From an uncultured Alphaproteobacteria bacterium (GTDB lineage: Bacteria > Pseudomonadota > Alphaproteobacteria > RF32 > CAG-239): a stretch of DNA of 64,000 bases. Every line of letters starts with the position of its first letter. Within the stretch, counting starts at the first letter, position 1. A program made the translations under genes and the position numbers. The stretch lies in assembly GCA_910576955.1 (NCBI GenBank), contig CAJTJB010000001.1, positions 248,001 to 312,000 on the forward strand, written 5' to 3'. The notes under the pieces were generated by a model that was given only the letters and a program-made list of their open reading frames with translations, was not told where the DNA came from and ran no database searches. Positions 27,410 through 36,363 of this stretch are shown here, one piece after another.

Positions 27410-28864
27410 ATGCGCAAATTTATAGAGCAGCAGTTATTTGAATTTGATACTTCGGCATTGGTGCGGATTTTGAAGATTCTTTCAGCTGCTGCTTTGTTGG
27501 TGATATTATATGCGTTTGTGTTCTCGGGCTTTCAGGTTGTGGATGAATTTGAGCACCTGCACGCTGCTTGGCTGGTGAGCATCGGGAAAGTACCGTATGC
27601 GGATTTTTTTGAGCACCATAATCCGCTGTTGTGGTATTTGAGCGCACCGATTGTCAGTGCGTTTTATGATAATGTCAGCATCTTCTATGTGATGCGCGGC
27701 ATAAGCTTTCTCTGCTCGGCACTGACTGTTTGGTACATATATCGAATCGCAATGTTTTTCGAGAGCCGCGCTGGTGCGTGGCTTGCTGTGGCGCTGACGC
27801 TTTGCAACATTATCACCGTTTATAATTTTTCGCAATTTCGACCAGATAATTATATGAACCTTTGCTTTATTATCGGGGTTTATTACTGGTTTTGTTATTT
27901 ACGGTCGAATCGGACCTTGGATTTAATATATTCATTTTTGGCATTTACGTTTTCAGCGCTTTTTTTGCAAAAAATATCCCTTTTGCTCATCGGGGTTGAA
28001 GGAATTATGCTGTTTCTTATTTATAAAAAGAAAATGCCACTCAAAGCTGCAACGCTTGCTGCATTGCCTGCAATCGGCGTGATGTTTTTGTTTATCGGCT
28101 TTATATATTCCCAAGGTGCGCTGTTAGAATATATCGAGCTCAATATCAACTTTAACCAAGCGATGGTGAGTTATTTTGAGCGTGGCGCGTTTTGGTATCG
28201 GAATTATTATTTCAGCCTTTACGGGGGAGCACTTATTGCCGCGATATATTTGTTTAATAAAGAAAATATGTATTATAAAATATTGGCGGCAATTTATGTG
28301 ATGGAATTTATAATGCGCGGATTTTATTTTGCACCGCACCCAAACTATTACACCTTGTTGACAATGCTTGCGGCATTGGTGCTTTCTACCATTACCAAGC
28401 GGATTATGCCCGGGCATAAGATAATTTGCATTGTCGGCGTTTTCGGTCTGTTTTTGTATCTGGGAAGTATTTTTAACCAAACGGACAGCACTTCCGCTCG
28501 GCATAACAGTTATAACCATTACAAACTTGCGGAATATGTCCATGAAAACTCCGATAAAACCGATTTGCTGATGAATGGATATGACAAGAACTTCAATATT
28601 TACCGGCGCGATGTCAGCTATTATTGGTTCGGGCTTGATATGCTGCTGCCAGTAATGGAAAAGGAATATGGGACAAACAATAAAATTGATGTTAACGCTT
28701 TGGTTTTGCAAAACCGTCCGAAATTTATCTATACGAAAGATTATGTAGATTTACAAGCATTGCGAACATACGGCGAGCGCAAATATTCGCAGAAATTCAT
28801 TCCGGAAATTATCAACACGCTTTACCGACCGACACCCTTTGAAAATCTGGTTGTTTTAAAATAA
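27410..28864 (+). CDS. GT-C fold membrane glycosyltransferase (ArnT/PMT-like)
   Basis: 484 residues with about ten hydrophobic segments. The first large loop carries DEFEHLHAAWLVSIGKVPYADFFEHH-type acidic residues (45-70; Asp45, Glu46, Glu48), which in GT39/GT83 enzymes bind the metal or lipid-phosphate sugar donor. A soluble C-terminal part follows the last span. It would use a polyprenyl-phosphate sugar at the periplasmic face of the inner membrane. The start ATG lies two bases after the flavoprotein's stop, so the two are likely cotranscribed. The acceptor is unknown. Confidence 0.7.
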   Translation: MRKFIEQQLFEFDTSALVRILKILSAAALLVILYAFVFSGFQVVDEFEHLHAAWLVSIGKVPYADFFEHHNPLLWYLSAPIVSAFYDNVSIFYVMRGISFLCSALTVWYIYRIAMFFESRAGAWLAVALTLCNIITVYNFSQFRPDNYMNLCFIIGVYYWFCYLRSNRTLDLIYSFLAFTFSALFLQKISLLLIGVEGIMLFLIYKKKMPLKAATLAALPAIGVMFLFIGFIYSQGALLEYIELNINFNQAMVSYFERGAFWYRNYYFSLYGGALIAAIYLFNKENMYYKILAAIYVMEFIMRGFYFAPHPNYYTLLTMLAALVLSTITKRIMPGHKIICIVGVFGLFLYLGSIFNQTDSTSARHNSYNHYKLAEYVHENSDKTDLLMNGYDKNFNIYRRDVSYYWFGLDMLLPVMEKEYGTNNKIDVNALVLQNRPKFIYTKDYVDLQALRTYGERKYSQKFIPEIINTLYRPTPFENLVVLK

Positions 28865-28925
28865 TTTATGTTTTTTTAATGTTTTTTTGTTATTCTTTAT
28901 ACATTAGAAATTTGGGATTTTATTG

Positions 28926-29582
28926 ATGCGGAAACTGTTTAGAATTATTTGTTTTTGCTTGTTGGGATTGGCAAAACTCGCTGTTGCCGACGAGGTTGCC
29001 GTGAGCAGTACGGACGCCCGCGACTGGACAAACAGCAAAGGAAAGGAACTGTTGCAAACGCTGGCAGAACCTGATTTGATTGTCAAATATTCAAAGCTTG
29101 ACAAGATGATGACGGAATATGTGAATCTCGACTATGTTGCAAAATTTGTTATCGGGAAATACGGCAAAATTATGACACCCGAGCAAAAAGAACGTTATCG
29201 AGGGCTGTTTCAGCGCTATGTTTTGAGCTTGTATAAACAATTTAATCTCAATATTGAAGAGGGAAGCATTAAATTTTCAATAGACAGCGTAACCGAACAC
29301 CCGCGATTTACAACTGTCCAATGTACGGTTGACCCGGGGGATGTTTTGAAAAATATCAAAATTGAGAAAATTCCGGTCAAATTTAAGCTGATACGCGGCG
29401 TCAGCGATACTATCCAAGCCGTGGATCTGGAAATCTCCGAGGTCAGCATGGTGATTGAATACCGCAAGCGCTTTTATCAGATGATTAAAGAAGAGGAAGA
29501 GGATATCAACTGGTTTTTAGACCGTTTTGATGACAAAGTCCGAGCCAATGAGAAAGCCTTTTTGCAAAAAGCCGAGATTTAA
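28926..29582 (+). CDS. mlaC: MlaC-type periplasmic phospholipid-binding protein
   Basis: 218 residues with a signal peptide (cleaved near LAVA-DE). The Ttg2D/MlaC fold is seen in LDYVAKFVIGKYGKIMTPEQKERYRGLFQRYV, split here over residues about 70-105, then paired strands (TTVQCTVDP, IPVKFKLIR) and LEISEVSMVIEYRKRF. MlaC shuttles phospholipids between the MlaA-porin complex and inner-membrane MlaFEDB. The MCE proteins of the same pathway are 12 kb away, and no mlaE or mlaF is in the window. ATG 28926 is preferred over the adjoining TTG. A terminator overlaps its end. Confidence 0.82.
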   Translation: MRKLFRIICFCLLGLAKLAVADEVAVSSTDARDWTNSKGKELLQTLAEPDLIVKYSKLDKMMTEYVNLDYVAKFVIGKYGKIMTPEQKERYRGLFQRYVLSLYKQFNLNIEEGSIKFSIDSVTEHPRFTTVQCTVDPGDVLKNIKIEKIPVKFKLIRGVSDTIQAVDLEISEVSMVIEYRKRFYQMIKEEEEDINWFLDRFDDKVRANEKAFLQKAEI

Positions 29583-29597
29583 CATCCGGCTTTTTTG
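29566..29597 (+). terminator. Terminator overlapping the 3' end of mlaC
   Basis: AAAAAGCCG (inside the coding end) pairs with CGGCTTTTT across a 12-base loop, with a T run forming the second arm's continuation. Confidence 0.75.
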
Positions 29598-29658
29598 TTT
29601 TAGTTTGCTGAAAATTTTAAAAATGCGTTGTAATTTTTTTTCAGTATGGTAACTTATG

Positions 29659-29673
29659 TATAATTTTAGAATC
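29659..29673 (+). promoter_or_regulatory. Perfect -10 and adjacent GANTC site before leuS
   Basis: TATAAT at 29659-29664, with GAATC at 29669-29673 close to the expected start of transcription. No good -35 is seen at the right spacing. The GANTC could be a CcrM methylation target. Confidence 0.45.
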
Positions 29674-29701
29674 GGTAATTTAAGGCATAAGGATAAGAAC
29701 G

Positions 29702-32179
29702 ATGGTTGCTAACGCCAGATATAACGGAAAGAACAGTTTTGAAGAATGGAAAAAAGACTGGGAACTGGAAGAACGGTACAATTTTAAGAAAATTGAAGAA
29801 AAATGGCAGAAAATCTGGGATGAAGAAAAAGCCTATAAAGTAGAAATTGACCACGATAAAGAAAAGTTTTATGCGTTGGTTGAATTCCCCTACCCTTCCG
29901 GAGCAGGCTTACACGTCGGACACCCGCGCTCATACACGGCACTTGATGTGATTGCCCGCAAAAAAAGAATGGAAGGCTTTAATGTTTTGTACCCGATGGG
30001 GTTTGATGCTTTCGGGCTACCAGCAGAGAACTATGCCGTTAAGACCGGTATTCATCCGGCAGTTTCCACCAAAGCCAACATTGAGAACTTTACGCGCCAG
30101 CTCAAAGCCATCGGGCTTTCTTTTGACTGGGACAGATGTTTTAATACCTGCGATCCCGAATATTATAAATGGACGCAATGGATGTTTTTAAAGTTCTTTG
30201 AAAAGGGGCTGGCCTATAAATCGAAAATTGCAATTAACTGGTGCCCAGCCTGCAAGGTCGGATTAGCGAACGAAGAAGTTGTTAACGGGCATTGCGAGCG
30301 ATGCGGCGCGGAAGTGGTGCGCAAAGACAAAGAGCAATGGATGATTGCCATCACCAAATATGCCGACCGCTTAATTGACGATTTGAAAGACGTGGACTTT
30401 ATTGACAGAGTGAAATCACAACAAATTAACTGGATCGGGCGTTCGGAAGGCGCAGAGCTTGATTTTGAAATTACGGACAATGACGGCGTATCTTTGGGCA
30501 AGAAACTCCGCGTGTTTACCACCCGTCCGGATACGGCTTTCGGCGTGACTTATATGGTTATGGCGCCGGAACATCAGTATGTTGAAGAATTTAAAGACCG
30601 CTTCGCAAACAATGCGGAAATTCAAAAATATGTTGCGGAAGCAGCCAAAAAATCTGACCTGCAGAGAACGGCGGACGATTCCAAAACCGGTGTGGAATTA
30701 AAAGGTATCAAAGCGAAAAATCCGTTTAACGGCAAGCTTATTCCGATTTTTATTTCCGATTATGTTTTGACCGGATACGGCACGGGAGCAATTATGGCAG
30801 TTCCGGCGCATGACCAACGCGACTATGATTTCGCAAAAGTATTTGACCTGCCGATTATTCAGGTGTTGGAAGGCGGAGATATTTCCGAAAAGGCATTTGA
30901 AGAAGACGGACCGCACATTAATTCAGATTTTCTTAACGGAATGGGCAAAGATGACGGTATTAAAGCAGCTATCGCCTTTGCAAAAGAAAAAGGTATCGGC
31001 GAGGCGAAAATCAATTTCAAACTGCGTGACTGGGTTTTCTCCCGCCAGCGTTATTGGGGTGAGCCGATTCCGATGGTTTATTGCGAACATTGCGGCTGGC
31101 AGCCGATTCCGGAAAGCGAATTGCCGCTGACGTTACCGCAAATTTCCGACTTTTTGCCGAATGACGAGGGCGACTCTCCGCTTGCCAAAGCGACAGACTG
31201 GGTTAACACCACTTGTCCGAAATGCGGCGGAAAAGCACGAAGAGAAACCGACGTTATGCCGAACTGGGCCGGGTCTTCGTGGTATTTCTTGAGATATTGC
31301 GATCCGCATAATGATAAAGAATTCGCCTCTAAAGAAGCGCTTGACTACTGGATGAACGTGGATTGGTATAACGGCGGTATGGAGCACACGACTCTCCACC
31401 TGCTCTATTCCCGTTTTTGGCATAAGTTTTTGCACGACTGCGGCTGCGTTCCGACATCCGAACCTTATAACAAACGCACGTCACACGGTATGATTTTGGC
31501 GGAAAATGGCGAGAAGATGTCTAAATCTCGCGGTAATGTGGTTAATCCGGATGATGTGATTGACGCATACGGCGCAGACGCTTTCAGAATGTATGAAATG
31601 TTTATCGGACCGTTTGACCAAGTGGCGATGTGGTCTGATGAAAGCCTGAACGGCGTACACCGTTTTGTAAATAAAATTTTTGCCCTGTTCGGCAAGGTAA
31701 CGGCAGTTGCTCCGACAGGAAAAGACTTGCAGGTTATGCATAAATGCATTTTGGATGTCAGCGAGCGTATCGACCAGATGAAGTTTAATACTGCTGTTTC
31801 TTCGTTAATGACCTATGTCAATTACCTTGCAGGCAGACCGGAAGTTTCCGAAGATTTGTATGTCACTTTGCTGAAACTGGTAGCACCGTTTGCTCCGCAT
31901 TTGGCAGAAGAAATGTGGGCAAGGCTTGGCAACATGACGCTTATTGCCAAAGAAAGCTGGCCGAAAGGCAACCCCGAGCTCGCCAAAGACAATACGGTGA
32001 CGATTGCCGTACAGATTAACGGAAAAATGCGCGGCACAATTGAAACCGAGCGCGATATGGATAAAGACAAAGTTATCGAAATGGCGAAGTCTTTGGAAAA
32101 TGTTGCCAAGCAGTTGACCGAGGCAGAACCGAAAAAAGTAATTGTTGTACCAAATAGGATTGTAAACATTGTTTTATAG
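29702..32179 (+). CDS. leuS: Leucyl-tRNA synthetase
   Basis: Class I synthetase charging tRNA-Leu. HVGH (71-74) is the HIGH motif, and KMSKS stands at about residue 605. A Cys4 pair (WCPAC, CERCG) matches the zinc-binding insert, the editing domain carries the conserved TTRPDTAFGVTYMV block, and ETDVMPNWAGSSWYFLRY is typical. 825 residues. The N-terminus has about 25 extra residues before the usual RYNFKKIEEKWQ start; the ATG with AAGGATAAG supports this start and no later Met precedes the core. lptE and holA follow with overlaps, forming an operon. Confidence 0.97.
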   Translation: MVANARYNGKNSFEEWKKDWELEERYNFKKIEEKWQKIWDEEKAYKVEIDHDKEKFYALVEFPYPSGAGLHVGHPRSYTALDVIARKKRMEGFNVLYPMGFDAFGLPAENYAVKTGIHPAVSTKANIENFTRQLKAIGLSFDWDRCFNTCDPEYYKWTQWMFLKFFEKGLAYKSKIAINWCPACKVGLANEEVVNGHCERCGAEVVRKDKEQWMIAITKYADRLIDDLKDVDFIDRVKSQQINWIGRSEGAELDFEITDNDGVSLGKKLRVFTTRPDTAFGVTYMVMAPEHQYVEEFKDRFANNAEIQKYVAEAAKKSDLQRTADDSKTGVELKGIKAKNPFNGKLIPIFISDYVLTGYGTGAIMAVPAHDQRDYDFAKVFDLPIIQVLEGGDISEKAFEEDGPHINSDFLNGMGKDDGIKAAIAFAKEKGIGEAKINFKLRDWVFSRQRYWGEPIPMVYCEHCGWQPIPESELPLTLPQISDFLPNDEGDSPLAKATDWVNTTCPKCGGKARRETDVMPNWAGSSWYFLRYCDPHNDKEFASKEALDYWMNVDWYNGGMEHTTLHLLYSRFWHKFLHDCGCVPTSEPYNKRTSHGMILAENGEKMSKSRGNVVNPDDVIDAYGADAFRMYEMFIGPFDQVAMWSDESLNGVHRFVNKIFALFGKVTAVAPTGKDLQVMHKCILDVSERIDQMKFNTAVSSLMTYVNYLAGRPEVSEDLYVTLLKLVAPFAPHLAEEMWARLGNMTLIAKESWPKGNPELAKDNTVTIAVQINGKMRGTIETERDMDKDKVIEMAKSLENVAKQLTEAEPKKVIVVPNRIVNIVL

Positions 32180-32732
32180 TAAAAAAAATATAGCTCTTGC
32201 AGCGCTGATTGCCTTGATTGCCGGATGCGGATTTGAACCGCTTTATGTGGAAAAAAAGACCTCCGGCGAGTGGTATTATGATAACGAATTTGACACGGGC
32301 ATTATTGAAGAAATGGCAAGTGTTAAGGTCGAGCTTATCCAAGACCGAATCGGGCAGCTTATCCGTAATGATTTGCTGGATAAATTAAGCCCGAAAGGAC
32401 AGCCTGCACATCCTAAATATTATCTGAAAATTACAGGTATCAAAAAGCGGGAAATTGATCAGGCGCTGCGCAATGATATTACCGCCACCCGTAAGAAAGT
32501 CATTTATACGGTCACTTATGTCCTGAAAAACAATGAACATAAAAATTTAATCAGCGGAAACAGTGTTGCATATTTGGGGTATGATATTTTGCGCGATCCG
32601 TATTCAACGACATTTGCACAAAAGAAAATTGAGAAAAATGCGGCAAAAATTATTGCCAATGATATTTCGCTGCGGTTAGGCGCTTATTTCCACTCACTGC
32701 AGACAAAAAGGGGCAATCCGGATGAATATTAA
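32169..32732 (+). CDS. lptE: LPS-assembly lipoprotein LptE
   Basis: 187-residue outer-membrane lipoprotein that plugs the LptD barrel in LPS insertion. The signal peptide ends in LIAGC (lipobox, Cys20), followed by GFEPLY, a hallmark of alphaproteobacterial LptE. The rest is the alpha/beta LptE domain. It starts at TTG 32169 inside the leuS end (11-base overlap), with AGGA nine bases upstream. holA in turn begins inside its 3' end. leuS-lptE-holA is a familiar gene order in this class. Confidence 0.88.
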   Translation: MFYSKKNIALAALIALIAGCGFEPLYVEKKTSGEWYYDNEFDTGIIEEMASVKVELIQDRIGQLIRNDLLDKLSPKGQPAHPKYYLKITGIKKREIDQALRNDITATRKKVIYTVTYVLKNNEHKNLISGNSVAYLGYDILRDPYSTTFAQKKIEKNAAKIIANDISLRLGAYFHSLQTKRGNPDEY

Positions 32733-33747
32733 GCCGGAACAAGTTGAAAATATTGTTAAGTCTTTACCGCAAACTCTTCGCGGCGTGGTGATTTACGGCA
32801 GCAATGAGGGTATGATTGCGACACTTTCGCAACAGTTCATTAAGGCGATATCACAAGATATTTACGATGCGTTTCACGTTAGTTATTTGGAGATGGCAGA
32901 TATTGCTTCGGATATCGGCGCGTTATACGCGGAATTTAATGCCCAATCCTTAATGGGCGGGCGGCGCGTGGTAGTGATTAAAGAGGCGACCAACCTTTTA
33001 ACCAAGCCTTTAAGAGAGCTGCTGGCCTCAAGCTCTTCAGACAGCCTGCTCGTGATGACATCCTCTTCGCTTAAGACCAAAGATTCCCTTGCGGTGATGG
33101 CAAAAGACGAGGCGGATTTTTATGGCATCGGCTGCTATGATGACCGTGACGAAGATATAACGGCCTTTGCCTCAAAATTTATGGCAAAAAACGGCATTAA
33201 CATTGATAACAATGCTTTTCAATTGCTGTGTTCGCGGTTATCAAATGACCGCAAAATCAGCGCAAACGAACTTGATAAGCTTGTTACCTATATGGGGGAA
33301 AATAAAAATATCGGCATTAATGACGTTTTAACGGTTATCAGCGATACATCCGCTTCTTCGCAAGAGGATTTGAGCTATTATATTGCACAAGGAATGACAG
33401 ACAAAGCTCTGGCATCCTATAACCGTTTGGTATTTGAGGGAGAAAATCCGGTTTCGATTGTTCGCACCGTCAGTTATCATTTTATGAAACTGCTTGAGTG
33501 TGCGATAAAGATGGAAAAAGGGGAAACGGCTGACAAAGTCGTTTTCGGATTGCGCCCTCCCTTGATGTTTTTCCGCAAAAACGCTTTTTTAAACCAATTG
33601 CGGATATGGAACAGAAACCGGATTTTAAGCGCGCTATCCCTTTTGTATCAAACAGAAAGAGAATGCAAAACAACAGATTTCCCTGCTGAACAGGCTGTCA
33701 GTTTTGCACTTATGAGAATTGCTAACGGAGTGAAGAGATTTAGATAA
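32722..33747 (+). CDS. holA: DNA polymerase III delta subunit
   Basis: Clamp-loader wrench subunit, 341 residues. The fold begins with the GVVIYGSNEGM loop (a P-loop-like remnant), QSLMGGRRVVVIKEA, then the helical collar with ISANELDKLVTYMG and NPVSIVRTVSYHFMKLLE. These match bacterial HolA in order and spacing. ATG 32722 overlaps lptE by 11 bases, indicating coupled translation. A conserved-looking orphan begins at its stop codon. Confidence 0.92.
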   Translation: MNIKPEQVENIVKSLPQTLRGVVIYGSNEGMIATLSQQFIKAISQDIYDAFHVSYLEMADIASDIGALYAEFNAQSLMGGRRVVVIKEATNLLTKPLRELLASSSSDSLLVMTSSSLKTKDSLAVMAKDEADFYGIGCYDDRDEDITAFASKFMAKNGINIDNNAFQLLCSRLSNDRKISANELDKLVTYMGENKNIGINDVLTVISDTSASSQEDLSYYIAQGMTDKALASYNRLVFEGENPVSIVRTVSYHFMKLLECAIKMEKGETADKVVFGLRPPLMFFRKNAFLNQLRIWNRNRILSALSLLYQTERECKTTDFPAEQAVSFALMRIANGVKRFR

Positions 33748-34328
33748 TGTTTAAATTTAATAACAAACGTTCCCGCGGTGGGTTTGGCGGTGATGCACAA
33801 ATAAAGTTTTTTCTTGATTATATAAAGGCTTTTCCGGAAGAATGCCCGAATATATTAAGAGTAATCAAAGCAAGGTTGACAACAAAAGACCATGATGATG
33901 CGCATATCGGCGATTTTTGCGCAATTATAGAGGGGATTTTGCTGCAGCAAAATGAGTATTGTCGGGAGATATTTGAATTGGTACAAATTATTTATGCCAA
34001 ATACCGCAGAACTCCCTTATCTTTACTTATCCGCATTATTAATAAAGATGGCAGATGCGCGCAGAAATCTTTTGAAATGTTGATACAATGGCTGAAAGTC
34101 AATTGCTGGAGCGAGGGAAAACTTACCCATCTGTATCAATATCTTACGAAATTATCGGAATTGCATCCGGAATATTGCAACGAGATTTTCAGAGTTGCGA
34201 GTTATGCCGTTTTGCGGTTAGAAAACGATTCTTATTCTATGGACGAAGCGAAAAAACTGTTTAACAACTTATCTGCGCTATCGCCGGAACTTAAAAAAAC
34301 AATCAAATCGTTTCTGACCGAGATATAA
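33747..34328 (+). CDS. Hypothetical helical cytoplasmic protein
   Basis: 193 residues; I do not recognise the family. A short basic, Gly-rich start (KRSRGGFGGD) is followed by what looks like an all-helical protein with regularly spaced Leu/Ile and repeated pieces of the kind FxxxIKxFPEECPNILRVI and LTKLSELHPEYCNEIFRVA, hinting at TPR- or HEAT-like helical pairs. Its ATG shares one base with the holA stop (TAATG), so it is translated as part of leuS-lptE-holA. No signal peptide or membrane span. The operon ends here with a terminator. Confidence 0.65.
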   Translation: MFKFNNKRSRGGFGGDAQIKFFLDYIKAFPEECPNILRVIKARLTTKDHDDAHIGDFCAIIEGILLQQNEYCREIFELVQIIYAKYRRTPLSLLIRIINKDGRCAQKSFEMLIQWLKVNCWSEGKLTHLYQYLTKLSELHPEYCNEIFRVASYAVLRLENDSYSMDEAKKLFNNLSALSPELKKTIKSFLTEI

Positions 34329-34333
34329 AAAAT

Positions 34334-34362
34334 AAAAACCGCTAAAAAGCGGTTTTTATTTT
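34334..34362. terminator. Bidirectional intrinsic terminator
   Basis: Stem AAAAACCGCT/AGCGGTTTTT with loop AAAA and T runs on both sides. It ends the leuS operon on the plus strand and clpX on the minus strand. Confidence 0.93.
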
Positions 34363-34366
34363 GGAA

Positions 34367-35620
34367 CTACGCGCTCTTTTTATGCCGCTTGCGGACATAG
34401 GTGGGCGCTTTGCCCTCATTTATCACACCGGCGTCAACGATAATTTCCGTTACATCTTTTTTATCCGGAATATCATACATCAGCTCAAGCAAGTTCTCTT
34501 CCATTATTGCCCGCAAACCACGCGCACCGGTCTTACGCTCAATAGCTTTTTTAGCAATTGCAATCAGCGCATCATCCGTTATTGTCAGATTGACTTCTTC
34601 CATATCAAACAAAGTTTTGTATTGTTTGATAATGGCGTTTTTCGGCTCTGTTAAAACTTTTATCAACGCTTGTTCATTTAAATCATCCAATGTTGCAATG
34701 ACAGGTAAGCGTCCGACAAATTCAGGAATAAGCCCGTATTTTAACAAATCTTCCGGCTGAACCTGCTTATAAATCTCGCCCAAACTTTTTTCTTCCGCAT
34801 CTTTTATCTGCGCGCCGAAACCGATGGACGTTTCTTCACCACGACGACCGATAATTTTTTCAAGCCCGGCAAAAGCCCCGCCGCAGATAAAGAGAATGTT
34901 TGTCGTATCAACGTGCAAAAACTCTTGCTGCGGGTGTTTTCTTCCCCCTTGCGGCGGAATATTCGCAACTGTTCCTTCAATAATTTTCAACAACGCCTGC
35001 TGAACGCCTTCGCCCGATACATCACGCGTGATAGACGGACCATCGGTTTTGCGGGTAATTTTATCAATCTCATCAATATAAACTATACCGCGTTCAGCCT
35101 TTTCAATATCATAATTTGCAGCCTGTACCAATTTTAATACGATGTTTTCGACGTCTTCTCCAACGTATCCGGCTTCTGTTAAGGTAGTAGCATCGGCAAT
35201 TGCAAAAGGTACATCCAAAACTTTCGCCAAAGTCTGCGCCAACAACGTTTTACCCGAACCCGTCGACCCGATTAAAATCACATTTGATTTGGAAATTTCC
35301 ACATCCGGATTGTTACGTTTGTTATTTAAGCGCTTGTAATGGTTATATACTGCCACAGACAATACTTTTTTGGCGTATTCCTGCCCAATAACATATTGAT
35401 CCAAAAATTCTTTGATTTTTGACGGGGTCGGCAGGTGTTCGTGGATTTCGCCGGCTTCGGCTTGGCGTTCCTCTTTGACCTCTTGCGAAACAATATTGAT
35501 GCAGACATCAATGCACTCGTCGCAGATATATACGCCGCGTCCGGCTATCAGCTTTTTAACTTCGTTTTGGCTTTTGCCGCAGAAAGAACAATGTAAAACT
35601 TTATCTTCCGTATCACTCAT
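34367..35620 (-). CDS. clpX: ClpX unfoldase, ATPase subunit of ClpXP
   Basis: Hexameric AAA+ unfoldase that feeds tagged proteins to ClpP. The N-terminal zinc-binding domain has Cys11/Cys14 and Cys33/Cys36. Walker A is [12 protein letters not shown], Walker [11 protein letters not shown], and [11 protein letters not shown] marks the sensor-2 region. The ClpP-contact loop region contains IGFGA. 417 residues, normal. It lies nine bases downstream of clpP, with GGATAAAAAT before its ATG, and ends at a shared terminator. In alphaproteobacteria ClpXP drives the cell cycle (CtrA removal), fitting the presence of gcrA. Confidence 0.97.
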   Translation of the reverse strand: MSDTEDKVLHCSFCGKSQNEVKKLIAGRGVYICDECIDVCINIVSQEVKEERQAEAGEIHEHLPTPSKIKEFLDQYVIGQEYAKKVLSVAVYNHYKRLNNKRNNPDVEISKSNVILIGSTGSGKTLLAQTLAKVLDVPFAIADATTLTEAGYVGEDVENIVLKLVQAANYDIEKAERGIVYIDEIDKITRKTDGPSITRDVSGEGVQQALLKIIEGTVANIPPQGGRKHPQQEFLHVDTTNILFICGGAFAGLEKIIGRRGEETSIGFGAQIKDAEEKSLGEIYKQVQPEDLLKYGLIPEFVGRLPVIATLDDLNEQALIKVLTEPKNAIIKQYKTLFDMEEVNLTITDDALIAIAKKAIERKTGARGLRAIMEENLLELMYDIPDKKDVTEIIVDAGVINEGKAPTYVRKRHKKSA

Positions 35621-35629
35621 ATTTTTATC

Positions 35630-36256
35630 CTATTTTATTACTTCCAAACGATTTTTTACGATGTGGTCAATCAAACCGAATTCTTTGGCTTCTTCAGGAT
35701 TCATAAAATTATCTCTGTCCATCGCCTTTTCAATTACGGAAAGTTTGTTGCCGGTATTCTCGGCATAAATTTTATTCAGGCGTTTTCTTAAATCCAATAT
35801 TTCGCGAGCCTGAATCTCAATATCTGATGCCATACCGCGCGCGCCGCCCGAGGGCTGGTGAATCATAATACGGGAATTCGGCAGAGAAAATCTCTTTCCT
35901 TTTGTGCCGCCGGCCAACAAAAATGACCCCATGGAGCAAGCCTGCCCGATACAAAGCGTGGCAACATCGCAGGATATATATTTCATCGTATCATACATAG
36001 CCAAACCGGATGTGACAACACCGCCAGGAGAATTGATGTATAAGAAAATATCTTTTTTAGGATTTTCCGACTCCAAAAACAAGAGCTGCGCGCATACGAG
36101 CGATGACACTTCGTCGTTAACTTCTCCGGTTAAGAAAATAATGCGTTCTTTCAATAAACGAGAAAAAATATCAAACGAGCGCTCGCCTCTTGAGGTTTGT
36201 TCAATCACCATCGGGACAAGCGTGTTGTCATAAACTTCCAATGCACTTTTATTCAT
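35630..36256 (-). CDS. clpP: ClpP protease subunit
   Basis: Serine peptidase, two stacked heptameric rings. The active serine is in [14 protein letters not shown] (Ser108), and the histidine in MIHQPSGG (His133). [16 protein letters not shown] and the C-terminal [18 protein letters not shown] are typical. The 208-residue length is standard. It is first in the clpP-clpX pair. A perfect inverted repeat (36307-36325) lies about 50 bases upstream. I see no heat-shock sigma32 consensus. Confidence 0.97.
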   Translation of the reverse strand: MNKSALEVYDNTLVPMVIEQTSRGERSFDIFSRLLKERIIFLTGEVNDEVSSLVCAQLLFLESENPKKDIFLYINSPGGVVTSGLAMYDTMKYISCDVATLCIGQACSMGSFLLAGGTKGKRFSLPNSRIMIHQPSGGARGMASDIEIQAREILDLRKRLNKIYAENTGNKLSVIEKAMDRDNFMNPEEAKEFGLIDHIVKNRLEVIK

Positions 36257-36306
36257 TTGTGTTAAATCCTTAAATTTAAATTATTTTACTTTCACCATAT
36301 TAGAAG

Positions 36307-36325
36307 CCATTTATTCAATAAATGG
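36307..36325. promoter_or_regulatory. Inverted repeat upstream of clpP
   Basis: CCATTTATT-C-AATAAATGG, perfect nine-base arms around one base. It lies between the end of the VirB8-like gene and clpP, without a T run, so it is more likely a protein-binding site than a terminator. Confidence 0.4.
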
Positions 36326-36363
36326 TAAACAAATATAAAAATTTTATCTTTTTTTCGGTTATG

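Noticed and set aside
28923..28925. TTG just before the mlaC ATG as the true start.
   Set aside because: The ATG gives the same signal peptide, and nothing favours the TTG; the same reasoning was used for hflK, cdd and the DUF2062 gene.
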